In this document: positions 1 through 8,566 of the stretch, one piece after another | Numbering within the stretch: position 1 is the first letter of the stretch | How the letters are laid out: each line of letters begins with the position of its first letter | NCBI GenBank assembly: GCA_036522155.1 | Contig: DATDGI010000072.1 | Span: 12,159-76,158 of the forward strand | Length of the DNA stretch: 64,000 bases | Direction of reading: 5' to 3' | Source: UBA9676 sp036522155 | GTDB lineage: Bacteria; Actinomycetota; Actinomycetes; Streptosporangiales; Streptosporangiaceae | Translations under genes and position numbers: made by a program | Notes under the pieces: model-generated | What the model was told of the DNA's origin: nothing | Database searches by the model: none | The model's input: the letters and a program-made list of their open reading frames with translations, nothing else

Positions 1-1290
1 GCCACCGAAATCGACCTCCTTCCGCGGGCAGCTGCGGCACGGCTCGGGCATCCAGCCGGTCCCCCGGAACCGGTTGAAAGCAGGCGAGGAATACCAGATG
101 GTGCTGAGCGGCTCGTCGCGCACGTTGACCACGCCGAGGCCGGGGAGCTGCCCGGCCGCGGGGCAGGGCAGCGCATCGCCGTTCGGCGCGAGGATGATCT
201 GGCGGACCCCCCAGCCATACATGCACGGTTTGGGGCGGTCCTCGTAGTAGTCGGCGAGAACGTACACGATCTCCATGCGGGAGCCGAGCCGGGCCCGGGC
301 GAGCTGGACGTCGCGCTCGGCCTCCTCGACCTGGCCCCGGGTGGGCAGCAGCGCGGTCCAGTTGCGCTGGGCCCAGCCGTAGTACTGGGTGTTGGCCAGC
401 TCCAGCCGGTCGGCCCCCATCTGCTCGGCCAGCTCGGTGAGCCCGGCCACGTGGCCGATGTTCTCGCGGTGCAGCACCACGTTGAGGGTCAGCGGCAGCC
501 GGTGCCCGGTGACCATCGCGGCGGCGGCGAGCTTGCGCTCATGCGCCCGGATGCCGGCGATCGCATCGGCGCTGGCGGCGGCGTCGTCCTGGACCGACAG
601 CTGCACGTGGTCCAGGCCCGCCTCGGCCAGCGCGGCGAACCGGGTCTCGGTCAGCGGGACACCGCTGGTGACCAGGCTGGTGTACATGCCGAGCCGGTGG
701 GCGTGCGCGACCAGCTGCGCCAGGTCACGGCGCGCCAGCGGCTCCCCGCCGGACAGGTGCACCTGAAGCATGCCCAGCTCCCGGGCCTCATCCAGCACCC
801 GGCACCACTGCTCGGTCGTCAGCTCGTCGCGATAGGCGGCCAGGCCCACGGGGTTCGAGCAGTACGGGCAGTGCAGCGGGCACCGGTACGTCAGCTCCGC
901 AACCAGGCCCAGCGGCACCGGGGCCGGCCTGGACCGCCGTTCCGCGGGTGCGACTCGCGGCGCGGCCGGGCCCCGCGCCAGGCCACCGCCGGGTGCGCTG
1001 GTGGCGATCAGGCGCTTGGCCACCAGGCCGTCCAGCAGCGCCACCACGTCCGGCATCGACGCGTCCGAGTATTCCCTGGTGAGTTCCGCGGTGATCCCTT
1101 CGACGGTCCGGCTGCCGTCACAGTGGCGCAGGACCGCACCGGCGGTCTCGTTCAGCAGCAGAACGCCTTCGGGATACAGCAGCGCGTCCTGCTCGCGTGC
1201 CTCGTCGTAGGCGAGCCGGACCCCGCTGCGGAACGCGGGGCGGGACCCGGCGGTAACTCCCGCCGCCGGGCCTGGCGCCTGGTCGGCCAT
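1..1290 (-). CDS. pqqE: PqqD-PqqE fusion (PQQ biosynthesis), partial at left edge
   Basis: The frame is open from an ATG at 1290 to base 1, giving 430 codons with no stop, so the C-terminus lies outside the window. Residues about 18-95 look like PqqD, the winged-helix chaperone that binds the PqqA peptide. A Pro/Arg-rich linker follows, then a radical SAM domain with the CxxxCxxC cluster motif at Cys137, Cys141 and Cys144 (CPLHCPYC) and the downstream SGGEPL motif. Near the open end is a SPASM-type cysteine region (CMYGW, LPCPAAG, CRSCPRKE). PqqE is known to cross-link Glu and Tyr of PqqA, the first step of PQQ formation. The ATG follows the pqqC stop directly, so the two are probably translationally coupled. 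Mycofactocin or other RiPP maturases share this fold, but the pqqC and pqqA neighbours favour PQQ. Confidence 0.9.
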   Translation of the reverse strand, partial: MADQAPGPAAGVTAGSRPAFRSGVRLAYDEAREQDALLYPEGVLLLNETAGAVLRHCDGSRTVEGITAELTREYSDASMPDVVALLDGLVAKRLIATSAPGGGLARGPAAPRVAPAERRSRPAPVPLGLVAELTYRCPLHCPYCSNPVGLAAYRDELTTEQWCRVLDEARELGMLQVHLSGGEPLARRDLAQLVAHAHRLGMYTSLVTSGVPLTETRFAALAEAGLDHVQLSVQDDAAASADAIAGIRAHERKLAAAAMVTGHRLPLTLNVVLHRENIGHVAGLTELAEQMGADRLELANTQYYGWAQRNWTALLPTRGQVEEAERDVQLARARLGSRMEIVYVLADYYEDRPKPCMYGWGVRQIILAPNGDALPCPAAGQLPGLGVVNVRDEPLSTIWYSSPAFNRFRGTGWMPEPCRSCPRKEVDFGG

Positions 1291-1998
1291 TCAGCCGCGT
1301 CCGGAGTAATCGATCGCGTCCAGCATGGACCACAGCACGTCGCATTTGAACGCCAGTGCCGCGAGCGCGGCATCCTGCTGCTCGCGCGTCAGGCAATGCT
1401 CGACCACCAGGCCGAGTGTGTACTCCGAATCCTTGCGCACAAAGGGGATGCGGGCCTCAAAGTACCCGTAGCCTGCCGGATCGATCCACGGGTAATGCCG
1501 CCGGAACACGGCCAGCCGGTCAGCCATCAGGTCCGGGGAGAACAACTCGGTCAGGGCCGCGCCTGCTCCCTCGGTCCAGGGCCGGGTCCGGCAGAAGTTC
1601 ACGTAAGCATCGACGGCGAACCGCACGCCCGGCAGCACATGCCACTCCTCCTGCACCTCCTGCCGGGTCAGCCCCACCGCCTCGGCCAGCACCAGCCAGT
1701 CCTCCAGCCCGCCCGCCCCATCGGGCGTGCCGTCCTGGAAGGTGATGCGCTCGACCCACCGGCACCGCACCTCAGGCAGCGGGCAGTTCGCGATGATCGC
1801 GGCGTTCTTCTGTGACAGATTCCGCTGGTAGTACCAGCGGTTCGCCACCCAGGCACGCACCTCGCCCGGGCTGCAGCCACCTTCGTGCAGGCGGACGTGA
1901 AATGGGTGCTTATCCCAGTAGTGCGTACCCTGCGCCCTGAGCGCCGCGACGAACTCCGCCCGCGGGAGCGGGTCGCGCACCGGCGACCCGCCCCCCAT
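1291..1998 (-). CDS. pqqC: Pyrroloquinoline-quinone synthase PqqC
   Basis: This 235-residue protein has the usual PqqC length. PqqC is a cofactor-free oxidase that closes the ring and carries out the final eight-electron oxidation to PQQ in the cytoplasm. Recognisable family segments are HYWDKHPFH near the N-terminus, VANRWYYQRNLSQKNAAI, and the C-terminal segment LTREQQDAALAALAFKCDVLW. The start at 1998 (MGGGSPVRDPLP) is chosen because the family alignment begins there, although the frame stays open upstream to 2109. The gene lies 16 nt after the pqqA stop and abuts the pqqD-E start, so all three are probably one transcript. No pqqB is present between pqqA and pqqC. Confidence 0.93.
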   Translation of the reverse strand: MGGGSPVRDPLPRAEFVAALRAQGTHYWDKHPFHVRLHEGGCSPGEVRAWVANRWYYQRNLSQKNAAIIANCPLPEVRCRWVERITFQDGTPDGAGGLEDWLVLAEAVGLTRQEVQEEWHVLPGVRFAVDAYVNFCRTRPWTEGAGAALTELFSPDLMADRLAVFRRHYPWIDPAGYGYFEARIPFVRKDSEYTLGLVVEHCLTREQQDAALAALAFKCDVLWSMLDAIDYSGRG

Positions 1999-2014
1999 GG
2001 CGAGGGACCGCACG

Positions 2015-2191
2015 CTAGCGGCGCCCTGCGTACATGGCCGCTTCCGGCGTGATCTCAAAATCATCAGCCTGGGGCGGGAACCAGGCACGCTTCGACGTGG
2101 GTGACGCACCGTCGCCGCGGGCCGCCGCAGGCGTGTTCGCGGGCGTGCTCGTGGAGTCCTGCGGCGTACGGGAACCTTCGTTGTGGGGCAT
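2015..2191 (-). CDS. pqqA: PqqA precursor peptide, N-terminally extended
   Basis: This 58-residue peptide ends in DFEITPEAAMYAGRR. It contains the invariant Glu-x3-Tyr pair (EAAMY) that PqqE cross-links and that becomes the PQQ skeleton, and an upstream Trp (KRAWFPP) as in other PqqA peptides. Classical PqqA is only 22-24 residues, so about 30 N-terminal residues rich in Ser, Thr, Pro and Ala are extra here. The ATG at 2191 is supported by GGAG about 10 nt upstream; a start at 2221 would add ten residues without better support. It is the first gene of the pqqA-C-DE unit. The assignment rests mainly on the C-terminal motif and the neighbours. Confidence 0.82.
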   Translation of the reverse strand: MPHNEGSRTPQDSTSTPANTPAAARGDGASPTSKRAWFPPQADDFEITPEAAMYAGRR

Positions 2192-2408
2192 GACCTCGCT
2201 CCTTTGGCGATCGGCGACCAAGCCTGAGCCTGCTGGCTCTGTACACGCGTGGCACGCGGGCGGGGTCAGGCCGTTGCGTGATGCGGGTCACCCTACAGGC
2301 AGAAGCAGTGGCTAAGCCCAGATTCCCGGCAAACCGGCAAGCGGCGGGCCGATGCGGGCGGGGGCCAGTGCCAGCGTTGCTGGCGTGCGCTGCCACGCGC
2401 CGCTACCG

Positions 2409-4727
2409 TCAGCCGCGGGCGACGGCGTCCAGGCTCTCCCGTACCGCGGCGGTCAGCGAGTCGCCGGCGGGCAGTACCCGTTCGCAGTCGGCCAGCGTGT
2501 CCCGCAGCAGCGCCCTCGCCTCCGGGACCCGGCCCACGGCGTAGTAGGCGTGGGCGAGGTTCGCCCGGGCGGCCAGGGTGTCCGGGTGGTGGGCGCCGAG
2601 CACCCGCTGGCAATCCGTCCGGTTGCGCTCGTACAGGGGAAGCGCGCTGGCCATCCGGCCGGCCGAATGGTAGGCGGAGGCGAGGTTGCCCATCGCCCCC
2701 AGGGTTTCCGGGTGATCGGGCCCATGGACTTGCTCGCGGCTGGTCAGGGCCCGCTCGAACAGCGGCAGCGCATCCTTCAGCCGCCGGGCCGTGTGGTAGG
2801 CGGTCGCCAGCGCACTGACCGAGGCGATGGTGTCCGGGTGATCGGGGCCGAGCACGCGGTCACGGTCGGCCAGGGTCCGCTGGCTGGTGGCAACGGCGTC
2901 CTTCATCCGGCCCGCCGCCAGGTAGCCGCTGGCCAGGCTGGCCCGGGTGGCCATGGTGCCGGGGTGATCGGCCCCGTCCCGGCGCTCACGGTCGGCCAGC
3001 GTGCGCCGGGCCTGCCTGATCGCATCATGCGGCCGTCCCGCCTGCTGGTAGGCGGCCACCAGCAGGTCCTGGACCGCCAGCGGGTCGGTGCCATCGGGCA
3101 CGCTGCCCCGGTCCCCGGCGGCCAGCACCCCCTCCAGCACGGTGATCGCCCGGGCCGGCTGCCCGGCGGCCAGCAGCGCGTTGCCCAGATCCGTCTGGGC
3201 GGCCAGGGTGGTGGGATGGTCGGGGCCGAGCACCCGCGTCCGGGCATCCGCGGTCCGCTGGTACAGAAGGACCGCCTCGGTACCGCGCCCGGCGGCCAGC
3301 AGCGCGCTGGCCAGCCGGTCGGCGGCGGTCAGGGTGTCCTGATGGCCGGGGCCGAGCATCCGCTCGCTGGCCACGGCCAGCGCCTGCCAGTGGCCGACGG
3401 CGGGCCCGGTCAGCCCGGCACTGTCCAGGCTGCGCCCGGCCTGGAAGAGCAGCGCGTGGCCGCCGGCGGCCCACAGCGCCCCGGCCGCGGCCTCCTGCAG
3501 GCTGGACGCACAGCAGCGCAGCGCGTCAGCCAGCCCGGCCCGCGCGCCATCGGCCGGCCAGGCCTGCAGCAGCGCCCGGGCGGCCGCGGCCGCCGCCTGG
3601 TCCCGCATCTGCTCCGGGGTGGCCGCCCTGACCGCCGCCTGCACGACCGGGTGGATCCGGACGGTCCGGGCCGTGCTGGCCTGGTCGATCGTGAGCAGGC
3701 CGGTTCGCTCCAGGCTGAGCAGCGCACCGCGGGTGCGTTTCGGATCCGGTATGCCGCCGGCGCCGAAGGCGGCGACGAACTCACACACCGCCTGGGTGGT
3801 GAACACCTCGCCCGGAATCCCGTGACAGTCGAGCAGCGAGGCCAGCGCCAGGCAGGCCTGGGCCAGGCGGCCGGCTGACAGCTGGTCGGCCTGCTCGATC
3901 GAGAGCGTCCAGGTGACGGCCTTGGCCGAGGGCTCGCCGCCAACGGCGTCGGCTATCTGCTCGCGCCGCCGGGCGAACAGGTCCCGGTAGTCGCGGCAGC
4001 TCAGCCCGGAGCTGGCGATCGTGGCGCTGGCCTGCGCCAGGGCCAGCGGCTCGCGGCCCAGGTCGGACAGCAGGTCGACGGCGCCGACCCGCTGGTCGGG
4101 ATCGGTGCTCAGGCGGCCCATGAGATAGGTCAGCGCTTCGTGCGGGCTGAACACCCCGACCGGGAAGACCAGCGGATTGGGCAGCTGGCTGAGCGCGTCC
4201 GGATCCCGGGTGGTGATCAGCACCCGGCCGGCCGGCCCGGCCGGCCACAGGCCGTCCAGATCGGCCGGGTCGGCCAGGTCGTCCAGCACCACCAGCCAGG
4301 GCCGTCCGGTACTCGCCAGCCAGCCGGTGAAGCGGGTAGCGGCGGTCTCTGCGTCGCCGCCGGGCGCCGGCCCGGCCGACGGCCCGGAGGCCTGTGCGTA
4401 ACTGGCCATGATGGAAGCGCGGCTGGTGGCGGTCACCCAGACCAGGACCTCGGCCTGGCCGGCGTGCCAGAGCGATCCGGCGAGGTAGGCGGCCAGCTGG
4501 GTCTTGCCGGTCCCGCCCGGCCAGTCGGGCTGGTGGCGAGATCGCGACTCGGCGGCGGTGAGGGCCACGGCCTGGCCCAGGGTGAGCGCTTGGGCCAGGC
4601 CGCCCGCCGACTCGGGGCGGTTGCTGAAGCAGTCGGCCAGCGGCGGAACCGCACCCGACCGGACCGGCGCCGGCCCGCGCAGGTCTGGTTGACCGGGTGG
4701 CACCGTAGCTAGCGACTCGCTGTCCAC
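2409..4727 (-). CDS. STAND-type P-loop NTPase with C-terminal TPR repeats
   Basis: This is a 772-residue protein with a GTG start at 4727. A P-loop (GGTGKTQ) lies near residues 70-76, followed by a Walker B-like strand (PWLVVLDDLAD) and an NB-ARC-like region (VLITTRD). The last roughly 330 residues are tandem tetratricopeptide repeats of the type VLGPDHPDTL, about 42 residues per unit. Such STAND proteins act as signalling switches in which the repeat domain senses a ligand and the NTPase oligomerises. The effector here is unknown: no recognisable N-terminal enzymatic domain is present, only about 65 residues including VPPLADCFSNRPE, a motif found at the start of similar actinobacterial proteins. 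It is divergent from the conservon and downstream of nothing obvious. A role with the pqq genes is not supported beyond proximity. Confidence 0.85.
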   Translation of the reverse strand: MDSESLATVPPGQPDLRGPAPVRSGAVPPLADCFSNRPESAGGLAQALTLGQAVALTAAESRSRHQPDWPGGTGKTQLAAYLAGSLWHAGQAEVLVWVTATSRASIMASYAQASGPSAGPAPGGDAETAATRFTGWLASTGRPWLVVLDDLADPADLDGLWPAGPAGRVLITTRDPDALSQLPNPLVFPVGVFSPHEALTYLMGRLSTDPDQRVGAVDLLSDLGREPLALAQASATIASSGLSCRDYRDLFARRREQIADAVGGEPSAKAVTWTLSIEQADQLSAGRLAQACLALASLLDCHGIPGEVFTTQAVCEFVAAFGAGGIPDPKRTRGALLSLERTGLLTIDQASTARTVRIHPVVQAAVRAATPEQMRDQAAAAAARALLQAWPADGARAGLADALRCCASSLQEAAAGALWAAGGHALLFQAGRSLDSAGLTGPAVGHWQALAVASERMLGPGHQDTLTAADRLASALLAAGRGTEAVLLYQRTADARTRVLGPDHPTTLAAQTDLGNALLAAGQPARAITVLEGVLAAGDRGSVPDGTDPLAVQDLLVAAYQQAGRPHDAIRQARRTLADRERRDGADHPGTMATRASLASGYLAAGRMKDAVATSQRTLADRDRVLGPDHPDTIASVSALATAYHTARRLKDALPLFERALTSREQVHGPDHPETLGAMGNLASAYHSAGRMASALPLYERNRTDCQRVLGAHHPDTLAARANLAHAYYAVGRVPEARALLRDTLADCERVLPAGDSLTAAVRESLDAVARG

Positions 4728-4924
4728 GGCTGTCTCACCCGTGCCTTTTTATCCCGCGCACCCGAACCTCCACCGCGGCGCTATTCGTGGGCGGCCCAAC
4801 AATACGGTGAATCTGGGAAGCACGATGACAATTGGCGCGCAATGGCCCAGGATGGTGCATCGGCGGCAGTGATCGGGCGGGCTGAGAGCGCCGGGCTCCG
4901 CCCGCGATCGATCCAGGAGTGATC

Positions 4925-6952
4925 ATGAGCGCATTCAGCGCACCTAGTCCGGAACGATCGCCTGCCGGGCGCAGGACGATCCGGGCCACCTTCATCACCA
5001 TGGTGCTGGTGCCGGTGATTTCCATGCTCGTGGTCTGGGGATTGCTGCTGGCCGGCGTGTTCGGCGGGGCGCTAGCTGATCCAGATGCGCCGGGACGGGA
5101 TCACCAAGACGTGGCCGACATCTTTTTGGTGGTCGGCGCAGCCCTGGTCATCATCCTCATCTCGGTCGCGCTGATGGGATTGTTCGCCCGGCGGATTGCT
5201 CACGATATTGGCGGCCTGGAGGTAACCGTCCAGCATCTCGCCGATGAAGAGATGCCTCAGCTGGTGGAAAAGCTCCGCCGCGGCGAGCAGGTGACGGGCT
5301 CCGAAGCGCGTCCGCCGTCGCAAGCGGTGACGGCCGAGGTCGCTCATGCGGAAGCGGCCATCGCCAGCCTGCAAAGCACGGCGGCGGCGGCCGCCGCCGG
5401 CGAGGCCAGCCTGCGCAACGGCATCGGGCAGGTCTTCGTCAGCCTGGCCCGGCGGAACCAGTCGCTGCTGCAGCGGCAGTTGCGCCTCATCGACGCGCTT
5501 GAGCAGAAGGCCTCCGACCCGGCCACCCTGGCCGACCTGTTCCCGCTGGACCACCTGACCACCCGGATGCGGCGGCACGCCGAAGGCCTGATCATCTTGT
5601 CCGGCGCCGCCCCCGGGCGGTCGTGGAGCGAGCCGGTGCCGGTCATCGATGTGATCCGCGGCGCGGTCGCCGAGGTGGAGGACTACAAGCGGGTCACGGT
5701 GCTGACCCGGGCCGAGGACGCGGTAGCCGGGCAGGCGGTGGCAGACATGATCCACCTGCTGGCCGAGCTGATCGAGAACGCGACGCTGTCCTCCCCGTCC
5801 GGCACCCGGGTCGAGGTCCGGGCCGAGCGGGTGGCCAACGGCTTCGCCATCGAGGTGGACGACCGGGGCCTGGGCATCGAGGCCGGGCAGCTGGCGGCGA
5901 TCAACACGCAACTGGCCCACCCACCGGACTTCGACCTGGCCAACGCCGACCAGCTTGGCCTGTTCGTGGTGGGCAAGCTGGCGGCCCGGCACGGCGTCCG
6001 GGTCGCGCTGCGCCCCTCCCCCTACGGCGGAACCACCGCCGTCGTGCTGATGCCCAACAGCATCGTGGTGCCGCTGAACGTGACCGACGCCGCCACCCAG
6101 CCGGACCTCCGGGCCCTTGGCCGGGGCGCCGACCTGGATCTGCCGACCGCCGACGCACTGGCCCTGCCCGGCCGCCGCCCGGTACCGCCCCTGCCGGCCG
6201 GCAGCAGCAGCCAGCGCGGCATCGGTGCCAGCCCGGCGGACCTGGCCCCGGCCACGGCCGGGTTCACCCCCTCGGCCCCCGAGTTCGCGCCCAGCCCCGA
6301 CTTCACCCCCGGCGCCGACCTCACCCAAGGCCCGGCTGACCTCACCGCGAGCCCCGCCGATCTGGCCGGCGGCGCGGCCGCCGCCGGCCCCGGATCGGGG
6401 ACGGACCCGTTCGGCGCCACCGGCTTCTCGCTGGGCCCGCCCGGTCCCAGTGCTGGCTCACCCGGCATCGGCTCGCTCAGCAGCCGATCGGCCGGCACCG
6501 GTCCGCCCGCGACGGACTCCTCCGTCTTCGCCCCGGACTCCTTCCGGCCAGCACCCCGGCCGGCCGGGACCGGCGGCGGGCCAGCGGCCCCGGGCGGCGC
6601 CGACGACGGCGCGGCGCCCGGCGCCCCGGGGTCCCTGGTTCCGGAGCCGCGGCCAGCGGCCGGCACCTACCGGGGCCTGCCCCGCCGCGTCCGGCAGGCC
6701 AGCCTCAACCCGCATCTGCGGGACACCTCGACGGCGGCGGCCCGTGCGGCGCAAGACGACGGCGCGGCTCCAGCCGACGACCGCAGTCCCGAGGCGGCGC
6801 GTGACCTCGTGGCCTCCCTGCAAAGTGGCTGGCAGCGTGGCCGCGAGACGGACCCGGCGGCGGCCCAGACCACCGACGGCGCAGACACGGCAGCCGCTGA
6901 GGAGCGGGACGGGCGGCACGGCGGCGAAGCGCCGCAGAACGGGGAGGGATGA
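4925..6952 (+). CDS. cvnA: Conservon sensor kinase-like protein CvnA
   Basis: This 675-residue protein has two N-terminal membrane helices (about residues 24-48 and 64-88) enclosing a very short extracytoplasmic loop. A HAMP-like segment and a coiled region follow. The dimerisation-like part contains SLARRNQSLLQRQLRLID, and the HATPase domain has an N-box (LLAELIENATLSSP) and a G-box (DRGLGIE). The last 280 or so residues are a low-complexity Pro/Ala/Gly tail. These features match CvnA, the histidine-kinase-like membrane component of conservons, which work with a small GTPase. Start 4925 is preferred over GTG 4919 because AGGAG lies at 4915-4919. It is the first gene of a four-gene operon and overlaps cvnB. 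Confidence 0.93.
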   Translation: MSAFSAPSPERSPAGRRTIRATFITMVLVPVISMLVVWGLLLAGVFGGALADPDAPGRDHQDVADIFLVVGAALVIILISVALMGLFARRIAHDIGGLEVTVQHLADEEMPQLVEKLRRGEQVTGSEARPPSQAVTAEVAHAEAAIASLQSTAAAAAAGEASLRNGIGQVFVSLARRNQSLLQRQLRLIDALEQKASDPATLADLFPLDHLTTRMRRHAEGLIILSGAAPGRSWSEPVPVIDVIRGAVAEVEDYKRVTVLTRAEDAVAGQAVADMIHLLAELIENATLSSPSGTRVEVRAERVANGFAIEVDDRGLGIEAGQLAAINTQLAHPPDFDLANADQLGLFVVGKLAARHGVRVALRPSPYGGTTAVVLMPNSIVVPLNVTDAATQPDLRALGRGADLDLPTADALALPGRRPVPPLPAGSSSQRGIGASPADLAPATAGFTPSAPEFAPSPDFTPGADLTQGPADLTASPADLAGGAAAAGPGSGTDPFGATGFSLGPPGPSAGSPGIGSLSSRSAGTGPPATDSSVFAPDSFRPAPRPAGTGGGPAAPGGADDGAAPGAPGSLVPEPRPAAGTYRGLPRRVRQASLNPHLRDTSTAAARAAQDDGAAPADDRSPEAARDLVASLQSGWQRGRETDPAAAQTTDGADTAAAEERDGRHGGEAPQNGEG

Positions 6953-7380
6953 TGGAAGAACAGGCTGCGGCCGCGCCGGGACAGCAGCTGAGCTGGCTAC
7001 TTGACGACCTCGGTGACCGGATCGAGCACTTCCGGCAGGCTGTCATCCTGTCCCGGGACGGACTGGCCGTCGCCGCCTCCCGGGATCTGAGCCGCGAGGA
7101 CGCCGAGCATCTGTCCGCACTGGCGGCCGGGGTGCAGAGCCTGGCCCGGGGCGCGGGTGAGCACTTCGGGGTCGGCGAGGTCCGGCAGACCATCATCGAA
7201 CTGGAGCAGGCGTTCCTGTTCGTCACCGCGGCCGGTCACGGCAGCTGCCTGGCCGTGCTGTGCTCCGCGAGCGCCGACGCCGGCCTGATGGCGTACGAGA
7301 TGGCCATGCTGGTGAAGCGGGCCGGGCCCCACCTGGCCGCCCATCCGCGATTCCCCGCCGCCCAGTATCCAGCAGAGTGA
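6952..7380 (+). CDS. cvnB: Roadblock/LC7-family protein CvnB
   Basis: This is a 142-residue single-domain protein of the roadblock/LC7 fold, recognisable from LSWLLDDLGDRIEHFRQAVI, the segment SRDGLAVAASRDLS, and SCLAVLCSASADAGLMAYEM. In conservons CvnB is thought to act as a regulator or GAP-like partner of the CvnD GTPase, comparable to MglB. Two adjacent ATG codons at 6949 and 6952 are possible starts; the second has better spacing from the GGGGAGG at 6941-6947. Either choice overlaps the cvnA stop. Only six bases separate it from cvnC. Confidence 0.93.
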   Translation: MEEQAAAAPGQQLSWLLDDLGDRIEHFRQAVILSRDGLAVAASRDLSREDAEHLSALAAGVQSLARGAGEHFGVGEVRQTIIELEQAFLFVTAAGHGSCLAVLCSASADAGLMAYEMAMLVKRAGPHLAAHPRFPAAQYPAE

Positions 7381-7386
7381 GCCACC

Positions 7387-7764
7387 ATGCCCGCAGGCGA
7401 CAAATGGGTCGACCGGAACGCAGGCCCAGTGGTCCGCCCCTACGCGCTGACCGGCGGCCGCACCCAGCCCATCAGCGGCGGGGTGCTGGACCTGATCGCG
7501 GTGGTGGTCGCGGCCGGGCGGGGCGACGGTGCGGACGACCTTGGCCTCAGCCCGGAGCACCGCAGGATACTCGGGCTGTGCCGGTTGCCGGCCACGGTGG
7601 CGGACGTGGCCTCGGCCATCGCGCTGCCGGTCGGGGTGGTTAGGGTGCTGCTGGCCGACCTCATCCTGCAGGGCCGGATCAGGGTGATGACCCAGCGGCA
7701 AGCAGGCGACCACCCGAGCGCCGACCTGCTGAAGGAGGTGCTGCATGGGCTCCGATCCCTCTGA
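7387..7764 (+). CDS. cvnC: DUF742 winged-helix-like protein CvnC
   Basis: This 125-residue protein has the DUF742 signature: VVRPYALTGGRTQP at the N-terminus, then the helix-rich segment LSPEHRRILGLCRLPATVAD and VVRVLLADLILQGRI. It is the third conservon component; its biochemical role is not well defined in the family, though the fold resembles a winged helix. The gene lies six bases after cvnB and its last 20 bases overlap the start of cvnD, which suggests translational coupling. Confidence 0.92.
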   Translation: MPAGDKWVDRNAGPVVRPYALTGGRTQPISGGVLDLIAVVVAAGRGDGADDLGLSPEHRRILGLCRLPATVADVASAIALPVGVVRVLLADLILQGRIRVMTQRQAGDHPSADLLKEVLHGLRSL

Positions 7765-8398
7765 CGGCCCGGTCGAGGGCCTCCCGTTCGCCGCGTTCAA
7801 GATCCTCATCGCGGGCGGCTTCGGAGCCGGCAAGACCACCATGGTCGGGGCCATCAGCGAGGTCCGGCCGCTGCACACCGAGGAGACACTCAGCAGCGTC
7901 GGCGCCGGCCACGATGACCTCAGCGGCCTGGAGCGCAAGCGCACCACCACCGTCGCGATGGACTTCGGCCGCCTGACCATGAGCCCGAGCCTGGTGCTGT
8001 ACCTGTTCGGGACCCCCGGCCAGGCGCGCTTCTGGTTCATGTGGGACGAACTGTCCTACGGCGCGCTGGGCGCGGTGGTGCTGGCCGATACCCGGCGGCT
8101 TGGTGACTGCTTCCCGTCGGTCGACTACTTCGAAAAGCGCCAGCTCCCGTTCATCGTCGCCATCAACTGCTTCGACGGGGCGCCGCAGTACGACCCGGAG
8201 GACGTGCGGATCGCGCTCGACCTCGACCCGCGGGTGCCGGCCCTGCTGTGCGACGCCCGCCAGCGTGAGTCGGTCAAGCAGGTCCTGATCACCCTGGTCG
8301 AGCATGTGCTGGTGACCAGGGCCCTGCAGGACGAGGCGGAGGCGCAGGAGTACGCCGACCCCGACCCCGACGCGCTGGCCAACCCCGGCTTCCCGTAA
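7745..8398 (+). CDS. cvnD: Conservon small GTPase CvnD
   Basis: This 217-residue protein is a Ras-like GTPase of the conservon type. The G1 P-loop is GGFGAGKTT with Lys30, G3 is LFGTPGQ, and the G4 position reads NCFDG instead of NKxD, a substitution common in this bacterial family. The aromatic segment RFWFMWDELSYGALGAVVL follows G3. The ATP-grasp or phosphatase partners seen beside some conservons are absent; instead there is a 168-base gap before the helicase gene. The GTPase presumably cycles on the inner membrane face under control of CvnA and CvnB. In Streptomyces some conservons affect development and antibiotic production; the signal here is unknown. Confidence 0.94.
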   Translation: MGSDPSDGPVEGLPFAAFKILIAGGFGAGKTTMVGAISEVRPLHTEETLSSVGAGHDDLSGLERKRTTTVAMDFGRLTMSPSLVLYLFGTPGQARFWFMWDELSYGALGAVVLADTRRLGDCFPSVDYFEKRQLPFIVAINCFDGAPQYDPEDVRIALDLDPRVPALLCDARQRESVKQVLITLVEHVLVTRALQDEAEAQEYADPDPDALANPGFP

Positions 8399-8566
8399 CC
8401 CTGGCCCGAGCCATCCCGCCGCGCCCGCGCGTGGTCCCGGCTTCGGCTCTCTGCGAACACCAGCCTGGCGGGCTACTCTGGCCCGCCTTTGTGCATGAAG
8501 GATGGGAACTCGGGCAGAGGCGGAGTCGTCGACAGGGCGGGGACCAGCAGTGCGTGGAGGCACCAG

